This document shows, piece after piece, positions 1-6,075 of a DNA stretch of 9,911 nucleotides. Under the pieces are notes generated by a model, which saw nothing but the letters and a program-made list of their open reading frames with translations, searched no databases and was not told where the DNA came from. The DNA comes from an uncultured Granulosicoccaceae bacterium (lineage in GTDB: Bacteria; Pseudomonadota; Gammaproteobacteria; CALCKW01). Within the stretch, counting starts at the first letter, position 1, and each line of letters opens with the position of its first letter. Both the position numbers and the translations under genes were made by a program. The DNA lies in assembly GCA_937941555.1 (NCBI GenBank), contig CALDHJ010000363.1, forward strand, positions 1 to 9,911, written 5' to 3'.

Positions 1-660
1 GGTGGCTACGCGCAATTCGGTCGTCTCCCGGGGTGGCAGCCCGCTGAAAAAGGGGAGGGCAAGCAATTCGAGATTCACCACGAAACCATCGGCGACAGTG
101 CGCCCAACAGCGAGACCACCGATGGCAGCTTCTACCTCGACACTGGCCTGACACCGGGCAACATGGCCATCAGGCAGCAGATCAAGGGAGTCGAGGCGGG
201 TGATGTTATCGAGATCTCGCTCGACTACTTTGATCACGCCATGGCAGACGGCGCGACGGTGGACTCCGGGCGCTTGCAAGTGTGGTGGGATGACATGCTC
301 CTTGGGCAGATTGACGGGGGCAACGCAGAGAACTGGAACACCTGGAGCTACCGATTGATGGTGCCGCAACACCCCGACGGCAAGCCTGTCGGGCGCGTGG
401 ATGATATCGAGGCCAAGGGTGCTGATGGCAAACAGCCGAGCAACATGTTGACGCTCAGGGAAGTGGGAACGGAGGACAACCTGGGCCTGGGAATCGACAA
501 CGTCAAAGTGACGGTGCTGTTCCGTGAGGACAACGACTGGTCGGTGACAGACGGCGACGCAGTGGGAGCAACGGCGGTCCTTTTCGAAGACGGTGGAGCA
601 GACGTTGAGGACTTCTCCAGCCTCGATGCGCAGATAGAATCGGATCTGAGCGCCGTCTGA
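1..660 (+). CDS. C-terminal end of a jelly-roll/DUF642-like exported or adhesin-type protein (partial)
   Basis: The reading frame is open from the first base to a TGA at 658-660, so the start lies outside the window; 219 codons are visible. The fragment opens with the motif FGRLPGWQ and continues through FEIHHETIGDSAPN, DGSFYLDTG and IRQQIKGVEAGD to LGLGIDNVKV. This order (a 'GW' opening, an 'IE' strand, 'DG..LDT', then a closing 'IDNV' strand) is typical of the beta-sandwich carbohydrate-binding-like modules (DUF642/PEP-CTERM type) found in large extracellular proteins. The last 45 or so residues are acidic and end in DLSAV. An acidic tail closed by a few hydrophobic residues is what many type I (RTX) secretion substrates carry, but no RTX nonapeptides are visible. 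There is no cysteine and no membrane segment in the visible part. Family placement is by motif resemblance only, and the parent protein could be much larger. Confidence 0.75.
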   Translation, partial: GGYAQFGRLPGWQPAEKGEGKQFEIHHETIGDSAPNSETTDGSFYLDTGLTPGNMAIRQQIKGVEAGDVIEISLDYFDHAMADGATVDSGRLQVWWDDMLLGQIDGGNAENWNTWSYRLMVPQHPDGKPVGRVDDIEAKGADGKQPSNMLTLREVGTEDNLGLGIDNVKVTVLFREDNDWSVTDGDAVGATAVLFEDGGADVEDFSSLDAQIESDLSAV

Positions 661-697
661 GTATCTCGACGAGCCGATTCGGTTCGCCATCCTACCG

Positions 698-725
698 CCC
701 GCCCCGCGTCGTCGGGGTGGGCGGG
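698..725 (+). terminator. GC-rich hairpin downstream of the partial gene, possible terminator
   Basis: CCCGCCC at 698-704 pairs perfectly with GGGCGGG at 719-725, with a 14-nt interior that can add one more pair around a bulged T. It lies 38 nt after the stop at 660 and before the 3' end of the convergent gene at 786, which is where a terminator would be expected. No U-tract follows, so if it terminates at all it is not a canonical intrinsic terminator. Confidence 0.35.
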
Positions 726-785
726 TGCTGCCGCGCAGAGTGTGGCTGATCGGCTGCAGATTGACGGCGTTTGTTGTCGACGCTT

Positions 786-1085
786 TTACAAGTCGTTGCT
801 GCTGTAGACCGGCGTGCAGTACGAACCGACGATACAGTAGCGCTCGTCAGACGTCTTCCAGACAGGCGAAACGGCCTGGTGGTTGCGGGAGCCGCAGTTG
901 CGTAACGGGTTGTAGACTGTCAGCTTGCCAAACAGCGTCTTGAGTGTGACCTGGCCGTTCTCGATGGCTTTCTCTTGCAGGGCGACGCAGCTGTGATCGC
1001 GGCTGTTGATGGTGTCCATCGCGATTGCCGGACTGGCAGCAGCGATGGCGAGTACACACAGTCCCTTTGCTATTTGACGTTTCAT
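786..1085 (-). CDS. Small secreted four-cysteine protein, paralogue A (function unknown)
   Basis: This gene encodes 99 residues. The ATG at 1085 is chosen over an upstream in-frame start at 1214 because GAGGAAG sits about 6 nt before it and because a classic Sec signal peptide begins there: MKR, then a hydrophobic core, with likely cleavage after PAIA at residue 22. The mature part has exactly four cysteines, at 33, 64, 84 and 90, suggesting two disulfides in the periplasm or outside the cell. Conserved blocks are HSCVALQ (31-37), GQVTLKTLFGKLTV (44-57), SPVW.T.DER (73-82) and CIVG (84-87). It aligns without any gap to the divergent gene at 1368-1667, matching at 31 of 62 positions over residues 29-90, including every cysteine. 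The pattern is reminiscent of small uncharacterised exported proteins of other proteobacteria. No catalytic motif is visible and I cannot assign a function. Confidence 0.85.
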   Translation of the reverse strand: MKRQIAKGLCVLAIAAASPAIAMDTINSRDHSCVALQEKAIENGQVTLKTLFGKLTVYNPLRNCGSRNHQAVSPVWKTSDERYCIVGSYCTPVYSSNDL

Positions 1086-1367
1086 GTCGACTTCCTCAGC
1101 TCGGCTTTTTGGTGTGTTCGTAGCGTTTGAGTGGGCGTCGGTCGCCGAGTTCAGGACTGGAAGGTAGGTACAAACACGGGCGTTTATGGATGCCGAGTGG
1201 CTATTCGATGACATGTCCTGTTTGTTGTTTGAAGTGTCAACAACGACAAGCTTGTAAAATATCCATGCTGGGTGTCCCGCAATCAGTGCGCATTGGCAGA
1301 CACCGGGACCGGAACCGTTCGCGGTTCACCCTGTCGTATCAGTGTAGATAACGGGAGATAAGCAACT
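1086..1367. promoter_or_regulatory. Divergent intergenic region between the two paralogous small secreted proteins
   Basis: These 282 nt separate two genes transcribed away from each other, so both promoters should lie here. It contains a perfect minus-strand TTGACA (complement of 1235-1240), though the -10 candidates behind it are poor. On the plus strand TAAAAT at 1255-1260 matches five of six -10 bases but lacks a well-spaced -35. The 10-bp perfect palindrome ACAAGCTTGT (1246-1255) abuts both and could be an operator. The promoter assignment is inferred from gene orientation; the individual boxes are weak. Confidence 0.4.
1312..1327 (+). other. Perfect 6-bp hairpin with TTCG loop in the leader of paralogue B
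   Basis: GAACCG (1312-1317), loop TTCG (1318-1321) and CGGTTC (1322-1327) form a perfect inverted repeat ending 40 nt before the GTG start at 1368. The closing pair is G-C, not the C-G of the extra-stable UUCG tetraloop. No U-tract follows, so it is unlikely to be a terminator. It may be an mRNA leader stem or a protein-binding site, or chance in GC-rich DNA. Confidence 0.35.
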
Positions 1368-1667
1368 GTGTTTGTCAGAACGCTTCTGGTACTGCTTGCG
1401 CTGGCTGGACCAACCGTTGCGTCTGCGACGGGGGGTGAGGTGCTCGAGGCTCGCGAGCACCGCTGTGGTGCCCTTCAGCAGCGAGTACAACAACAGGGCA
1501 GCGTGACCCTCAAGATTCTGTTCGGAACCTTGACGGTGCACCGGTCATCGGCGGCGTGCAATCCGGACACAGATCTCGTGACAAGCCCCGTCTGGCGCAC
1601 TGCCGACGAACGGTTCTGCATTGTGGGACAAGTGTGCAGCCGGCAGATTGTGCGCTTGAACGATTGA
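1368..1667 (+). CDS. Small secreted four-cysteine protein, paralogue B (function unknown)
   Basis: This gene encodes 99 residues from a GTG start, with GGGAG at 1353-1357 ten nt upstream as a plausible ribosome binding site. Residues 1-20 form a Sec signal peptide (MFVRTLLVLLALAG, likely cleaved after VASA). Cysteines 33, 64, 84 and 90 occupy exactly the same positions as in the divergent paralogue at 786-1085. The two proteins share CxALQ, VTLKxLFGxLTV, SPVWxTxDER and CIVGxxC. The most divergent stretches are the signal peptide, residues 58-72 and the last nine residues, so a conserved core has been kept while the C-terminal tip and the loop before the SPVW block changed. Identical length and opposite orientation point to an old inverted duplication. 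It is probably periplasmic or secreted and disulfide-bonded; its function is not recognised. Confidence 0.85.
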   Translation: MFVRTLLVLLALAGPTVASATGGEVLEAREHRCGALQQRVQQQGSVTLKILFGTLTVHRSSAACNPDTDLVTSPVWRTADERFCIVGQVCSRQIVRLND

Positions 1668-1679
1668 CGGCCGGGAATT

Positions 1680-1721
1680 CGCTGAACAGCCACATATACG
1701 GGGCAAACGAACGGTTCAGCG
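1680..1721. repeat. 8-bp inverted repeat between convergent genes
   Basis: CGCTGAAC at 1680-1687 is the exact reverse complement of GTTCAGCG at 1714-1721, leaving a 26-nt loop. It fills the short gap between the stop of paralogue B (1667) and the stop of the convergent oxidase gene (1731). It could act as a weak bidirectional terminator, but the loop is long and no T-run follows on either strand. Confidence 0.25.
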
Positions 1722-1730
1722 TGCAGTGTG

Positions 1731-4250
1731 TCAGACCGCTCTGTGGTGGAACGGCTTCTGCTGCCTTCGCCGTATCGCACCCAGGAGTGCGATGGCGACT
1801 ACGACAATACCTGCTGTCCCGGTGCTGATCGGCGTCTTGCTCGCTGTGCCGGTTCCACCCGTCGTTTCGGCGTTGCGCGTGATGACCCAGTATAGGGTTG
1901 CGGTCGCTTGAAGCGTACCGTCGCTCGCCGTGACAGTGCTTTCAGCCCAGGTGTCTGTTGTGACAAGTCCGGACAAACGGCCGGTGATGGCATCGAACGA
2001 CAACCCCGGGGGCAGGCTGTCTATCGCAAAAGTCAGGCCTTGGCCGTCCAGATCGAATGCCGGGATGTCGAAGGACCACGCGTTGGAATCGTCGACGTGC
2101 ACTTCGATCTCCGCAGGCATCACGGGTGCGGTGTTTTGAGTTCGCTCACCCGCGGCGATCAACAACGGAAGGCCGACGGACGGCGTGCCCTGATCGTTGA
2201 CGGCAAACAACCAATAGCGACCCGGGATCAGGACGTTGGGGTTGCTTGGGAGGGATAGGCTGTGCACGCCGTTCCCCAGCGCGGAGGCCGACACGGGGAT
2301 AAAGCGTTGGTCAGTGTTGATCGCGTGCGTCGCGGTCGAGGCGCGCACCAACGAGAACGTCATGGCGCCGGTTGCGTTGCCGGTACTCACAAGAACGTTC
2401 TCACCCGCATGCAGCTGGCTCGCAAGGCTGTCGAGTGGTGGTCGCGACGCCAGGCTGCCGTCAGCGTTGTAGAGGTAGGGCGGGTAATAGCGTTGCGCTG
2501 TGCGATGGTTGATGCCGCAGTCGCCGCAGAGCCCTCCGCCACCGGACATGACTGAGGCGTCTTCGAGCAGCACTGCCCAGGAGTGGTAGGTGCGCGCGGC
2601 ACGGGTACTGGCTGCAGCGCGCCAGGTTCCCGTGTCGGGGTTCCAGATTTCGCTTTCGAACACGGCGTACTGATCGCTGAAGACGCGACCCCAGGCTTCG
2701 CCACCGACGACCAGCACCTCTCCGGTGGGCAGAACCACGGCGTTGTGGTTGACGCGAGCGTGCTGCATCGAATCGGTCGAAGTCACGACCGGTGTGGCCC
2801 CATTGAGGTCGACGGTCACGGCGGTCGCCGTGCCACCAAGCGCATCTCCGAATTCTCCGGTCACGTTGGCGCGGGTCGGGTCGGCGCCCCCCGTGATCAG
2901 CAGTTTGCCGGGCTGGTACATGGCCGATGAACCGAACTGGCGATTCCTCGATAAGGCGACACCGGCTGGCTGCATGTTGCCAACACCGTCTGCGTCAAAC
3001 CAGTGCATGCTCTGTGTCGGGCCCGAGTGGAAGACACGGCCGTCGGGTGCGAGGTGCATGAATGCGTACCATTGCATCTCGCTGACAACACTGGTGATGG
3101 CGGCGTTGGCAGCGTTTTGCTCGTTTCTGAGCGGCAACATGCTAGCGCCCGGCAGCTCAGACCAACCTGCGCCGTCGGAATAGCGCTCCGGCGTTTGTTC
3201 GGCGTTTTTCGCGAACGTACTGAGCACATCACCGTCCGGCAGCAGCAGGGAGGTGCCATACCACCGCGGATAAGCCATGTTGTCGGCGGTCTGCCAAGTC
3301 AGCGAATCCGGGTCGAATATTTGCGTGCTGTCGTTGTTGCTCGGGTTGCCGCCGGACGCGAAAATCCGTCCGTCGGCCATCTGAGCCGTGCCCGAGCAGA
3401 ACATGTCTTCCTGCGCGATGTTGGCGTCGGTGAACCCACCGGTGTTGATGTCGTATACCGCTGCGAAGGTTCGGTAGGGACCGGGAATGTTGAATTCGTC
3501 ACGCTCTTTTGCCGACCAGGTCAGGAGCCGGTTGTCGTCCAGCACCGCGACGTGAACCGGCACGAAAGGCCAGCTGATTAGCGGGCCCCATTGACCCATG
3601 GTGGCTGAATCGGTCGACGCGTTGGTGCGCTGTTCGAATTGCCAGTATTCGTCGCTGGACGACGCAGCCGCACGGGTCGTGATCAGCGCCCAAGTGGAGT
3701 AGCTTCCGCCGGTGATCACCAGGGCCTCGCCGGTCGCCTCCGAGAGGACTCGGTAGTGGGTATTGATCTGATCCAGGTGCCAGAGCTGCGCATTGTCAGG
3801 AACAGCAGGCCGGTCCGAGGCCCCGAGGTGGCAAGGTCGGAACGACACCTTGGTGTTGTTGGTTGTCGCGCTGCTGGCTTCCAGGCACTTGCCGTCGTGC
3901 GCGCGCCGAATCCGGTACGAATCGTTATCGGGTGTTTTCAGGAAGGTCAGCCGTTGCAGGCTGCTCGCCGAGCAGTTCTGCTGCGTGGCGTGGTCGGACT
4001 CAGCGGCTCGATTGCGTTGTGTGTCGAGGCAATAGTTGCTGTGCGCCGAGCGCAGTCGAACCGTGAACTCGCCACCCGCGTCGGTCAGAGCCGCTGTGTC
4101 CGGGATAGTGTGATCGACAGTTGGCTGGCTGGCCCACTGAATGCCGAAAACCAGTGCAACACTGACCACACCGGCGGCCAGAGCGCCAACTGGCTGCGTC
4201 CAGTGCCCGAGGCGACGTGTCGCGAGGGTGAAGCGATTCGGGTTGTTCAT
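1731..4250 (-). CDS. Secreted or anchored copper-radical oxidase of galactose/glyoxal oxidase type (AA5-like) with N-terminal ricin-type domain
   Basis: The product is 839 residues. Enzymes of this family oxidise primary alcohols or aldehydes with O2, giving H2O2, via one copper and a Cys-Tyr radical cofactor. In order: hydrophobic signal/anchor 21-38; a ricin-B-like beta-trefoil at about 60-208 (YCLD, KCLEA, QLWHL, WQFEQ); a kelch propeller at about 220-595 with repeated DGR..xxGG turns; a DUF1929-like early-set domain at about 600-700; an Ig/He_PIG-like domain at about 708-790 (LPPGLSFD..TGRLSG); and a C-terminal hydrophobic segment 813-826 followed by RRR. The cofactor residues are all identifiable: Cys285 (DMFCSG), Tyr331 (RWYG), Tyr555-His556 (RTYHSW) and His642 (THAINTDQR). 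Their spacings of 46, 224 and 86 are close to the 44, 223 and 85 of galactose oxidase. The position equivalent to the stacking Trp290 falls at about Asn349, so the substrate probably differs. CGDC at 575-578 follows the GGGG turn. The ATG at 4250 has only a poorly spaced GAGGG before it. The substrate is unknown. Confidence 0.9.
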   Translation of the reverse strand: MNNPNRFTLATRRLGHWTQPVGALAAGVVSVALVFGIQWASQPTVDHTIPDTAALTDAGGEFTVRLRSAHSNYCLDTQRNRAAESDHATQQNCSASSLQRLTFLKTPDNDSYRIRRAHDGKCLEASSATTNNTKVSFRPCHLGASDRPAVPDNAQLWHLDQINTHYRVLSEATGEALVITGGSYSTWALITTRAAASSSDEYWQFEQRTNASTDSATMGQWGPLISWPFVPVHVAVLDDNRLLTWSAKERDEFNIPGPYRTFAAVYDINTGGFTDANIAQEDMFCSGTAQMADGRIFASGGNPSNNDSTQIFDPDSLTWQTADNMAYPRWYGTSLLLPDGDVLSTFAKNAEQTPERYSDGAGWSELPGASMLPLRNEQNAANAAITSVVSEMQWYAFMHLAPDGRVFHSGPTQSMHWFDADGVGNMQPAGVALSRNRQFGSSAMYQPGKLLITGGADPTRANVTGEFGDALGGTATAVTVDLNGATPVVTSTDSMQHARVNHNAVVLPTGEVLVVGGEAWGRVFSDQYAVFESEIWNPDTGTWRAAASTRAARTYHSWAVLLEDASVMSGGGGLCGDCGINHRTAQRYYPPYLYNADGSLASRPPLDSLASQLHAGENVLVSTGNATGAMTFSLVRASTATHAINTDQRFIPVSASALGNGVHSLSLPSNPNVLIPGRYWLFAVNDQGTPSVGLPLLIAAGERTQNTAPVMPAEIEVHVDDSNAWSFDIPAFDLDGQGLTFAIDSLPPGLSFDAITGRLSGLVTTDTWAESTVTASDGTLQATATLYWVITRNAETTGGTGTASKTPISTGTAGIVVVAIALLGAIRRRQQKPFHHRAV

Positions 4251-4532
4251 CCCTCGAAGGTATGCAGATCCCGTGCCTCGATGACGGACCCTGTCACGTG
4301 GTCACAGAGGGACGAATTCCGCGAATTTGAGGCCGTGTTCCGGTGCTTGTGCCGGGTTATCCGCGCTGGCAATCGGGATGGCGCCCTGACCACCGGGTCG
4401 TCTCGTTGCCGCGACAGGCTGTGATGCGAATCCCGGCTGGCTGTGGCCAGGGTATCGACGCGGATATCGCTGCGCGCTGTCGCGGAATACGGCGTAGGAT
4501 GTCGAGGTCCAACCACCTCAGCACCGGCTTCC
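4251..4532. promoter_or_regulatory. Divergent intergenic region between the oxidase and DMT permease genes
   Basis: This region of about 280 nt must carry promoters for the minus-strand oxidase and the plus-strand permease. I see a CACGTG hexamer around 4297 but no convincing -35/-10 pair on either strand, no strong hairpin and no believable extra gene. The permease frame extends back to a GTG at 4443, so the true non-coding part could be shorter. Confidence 0.3.
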
Positions 4533-5444
4533 GTGACTCTCCGCGCACCCGATAACCGACTCGGCTTGTGGTATATGCTGATCGGTATGTGCCTCTTTGC
4601 CTGTACCGATGCACTGGCGAAGTTTCTGACCCAGACGCTGCCGCCAATGCAGGTCGTGTGGCTGCGTCAGAGCGGGTTGTTTCTGGGCGTCATGCTGGTG
4701 CTCTGTGTCCGTGGGCGCGAGGTGTTGCGCACCACGCACCTCACGGCTCAAATGACCCGTGGGGCGCTGGCCGCCGTATCAGCGGCGCTGTTTGTCATTG
4801 CGGTCAGCCATGTTCCGCTCGCCGATGCCGTGGCCATCACCTTCGTTGCGCCCTTTATCGTGACCGTCATGGGCGCGGTGATTCTGCGCGAGCCCGTGGG
4901 AGCGCGCCGATGGGCTGCGGTCATCATCGGCTTCATCGGCACGCTGATCGTGCTTCGGCCCGGCCTCGGCGTGTTACACCCAGCAGCCTTTCTGTTGGTG
5001 ATTGCCGCAACCGCCTTTGCCATCCGGCAGATTCTCTCGCGTGTGCTCGCGCGCGGCGACCGCACGGTGACAACGGTCGCCTACACCGCCATCGTGTCGT
5101 GGAGTCTGCTCGCAATGGCGCAGCCCTTTGTCTGGCAGACACCGACCACGTCGCAGGAAATTCTGCTGTTGATTGCGATGGCCCTGCTTGCGGCGGGCGG
5201 TGAGACGCTGGTGATCATGGCACTCGACGCGGCCCAGGCGGTGGTGGTCGCGCCGGTGCAATACGTGTTGCTGATCTGGGGGACGTTTTTCGGTTTCGTG
5301 TTGTTTGATCAGCTGCCCGACCGCTGGACGCTGCTCGGTGCGGCGATCATCGTTGTCACCGGCTTGTATATTTTCGACCGCGAGCGCCGTCTTGCGCGTG
5401 CGTCTTCGGCTGCTGCCACAGAGACTGGCCGGCGGAACCCTTGA
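4533..5444 (+). CDS. DMT-superfamily (EamA) permease, 10 predicted membrane segments
   Basis: With the GTG at 4533 the protein is 303 residues, the usual size for EamA-type drug/metabolite transporters. The frame runs back to a GTG at 4443, which would add 30 residues that are not hydrophobic and resemble no family N-terminus, so the shorter form is preferred; neither start has a clear ribosome binding site. Two homologous five-helix halves are visible, at about residues 11-143 and 151-281. The first half ends with the typical APFIVTVMGAVILREPVG helix and IIGFIGTLIVLRPG. The second ends with YVLLIWGTFFGFVLFDQLPD and a final helix IIVVTGLYIF, before a short charged tail. It is an inner-membrane transporter, probably an exporter of a metabolite or amino acid; the substrate cannot be read from sequence. 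The next gene follows 64 nt downstream on the same strand, so co-transcription is possible. Confidence 0.88.
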   Translation: MTLRAPDNRLGLWYMLIGMCLFACTDALAKFLTQTLPPMQVVWLRQSGLFLGVMLVLCVRGREVLRTTHLTAQMTRGALAAVSAALFVIAVSHVPLADAVAITFVAPFIVTVMGAVILREPVGARRWAAVIIGFIGTLIVLRPGLGVLHPAAFLLVIAATAFAIRQILSRVLARGDRTVTTVAYTAIVSWSLLAMAQPFVWQTPTTSQEILLLIAMALLAAGGETLVIMALDAAQAVVVAPVQYVLLIWGTFFGFVLFDQLPDRWTLLGAAIIVVTGLYIFDRERRLARASSAAATETGRRNP

Positions 5445-5508
5445 AGGCGCAGCCTGTCTCAGCCAGCCTGAGTATCACCCATTCGCCCCAACCATAGAGA
5501 CTTCGCCC

Positions 5509-6024
5509 ATGAGTATCCGAGTACTGGCTGCCGCCGCACTGACCGCGCTTGTCGCCTTGCCTGCACAGGCCGCAATCGATGTGGTGTTCGTCGAGAGCGC
5601 ACCAAAAGACCGCTTTGTAGTCTCGAACACGGGAAACTGCATGCTCGACAATGTGGTCGTAGCGATCGAACTCACCGGCAGCGCGGGTGGCCTGATATTC
5701 GACACCACCGGCAACGGCGCCGGCGTCGAGGTGTTCCAGCCGTTCGAGGTGCGCTCGGGTGACGTGTCATTGATCAGCAACGGCACCGTCAACGATGGCG
5801 ACACGGCTTTGAGCGTGCGGATCAGCCAGTTGGGCGCGGGCGAATCCGCCAGTTTCACCATCGACGTGGACGACACGCTGACCAACAGTGCGCTCGGGCA
5901 GATTCGGGTTGCCGGCGCCGAGATAGAAGGTGCGACGGTCGAAATCAGCCAGGGTGGTAGCGCGGCTCAGCTCGGTCGTTTCGGTAGCGACAGCACTGCA
6001 CAGATCAATCTGACCGATTGCTGA
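5509..6024 (+). CDS. Small secreted protein, possibly 'aggregation factor core'-like (uncharacterised)
   Basis: This gene encodes 171 residues. The ATG at 5509 is chosen because it opens a clean Sec signal peptide (MSIRVLAAAALTALVALPAQA, cleavage after about residue 21-22); an in-frame start at 5305 would lie inside the permease gene. The mature protein is beta-rich and acidic, with FVVSNTGNCMLDNVVVAIEL (35-54), LIFDTTGNGAGVEVFQPFEV (62-81) and SFTIDVDDTL (115-124). The 'SNTG.C.l.nv.v.i.l' opening and the 'l..GES.sFTIDVDD' strand resemble a single Ig-like/DUF11-type sandwich. Its text also resembles short exported marine-bacterial proteins that I recall being annotated as aggregation factor core; this is from memory and uncertain. 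There are only two cysteines, Cys44 and the very last residue Cys171, which could form a disulfide closing the domain. No membrane anchor is visible. It may be cotranscribed with the permease upstream. Confidence 0.8.
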   Translation: MSIRVLAAAALTALVALPAQAAIDVVFVESAPKDRFVVSNTGNCMLDNVVVAIELTGSAGGLIFDTTGNGAGVEVFQPFEVRSGDVSLISNGTVNDGDTALSVRISQLGAGESASFTIDVDDTLTNSALGQIRVAGAEIEGATVEISQGGSAAQLGRFGSDSTAQINLTDC

Positions 6025-6034
6025 TCAGCGGCTG

Positions 6035-6053
6035 ACGCGCACACCGTGCGCGT
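6035..6053. terminator. Perfect 8-bp hairpin between convergent genes, possible bidirectional terminator
   Basis: ACGCGCAC (6035-6042), a 3-nt loop ACC (6043-6045) and GTGCGCGT (6046-6053) form an uninterrupted stem. It begins 10 nt after the secreted-protein stop (6024) and lies 22 nt beyond the stop of the convergent permease gene (6076). Placement and stem strength fit a shared terminator, but no T-run follows on either strand. Confidence 0.4.
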
Positions 6054-6075
6054 TGGCCAGCGTGTGATGATCACG

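Noticed and set aside
1086..1214. Extended N-terminus for paralogue A (start at 1214)
   Set aside because: The extension precedes a perfect signal peptide and a GAGGAAG ribosome binding site at ATG 1085. The paralogue also has exactly 99 residues, matching the short form.
3639..4424. 261-codon open frame on the plus strand opposite the oxidase N-terminal region
   Set aside because: It is antisense to a clearly real gene with recognisable domains. Its own translation is arginine-rich and of no family, as expected for a shadow frame in GC-rich DNA.
4443..4532. Longer N-terminus for the first DMT permease (GTG at 4443)
   Set aside because: The added 30 residues are non-hydrophobic, unlike family N-termini, and have no convincing ribosome binding site. 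The GTG at 4533 gives a normal-length protein starting just before helix 1.
5305..5508. Extended start at 5305 for the secreted protein
   Set aside because: It overlaps the permease gene in another frame and would bury the evident signal peptide. ATG 5509 opens a clean Sec signal.
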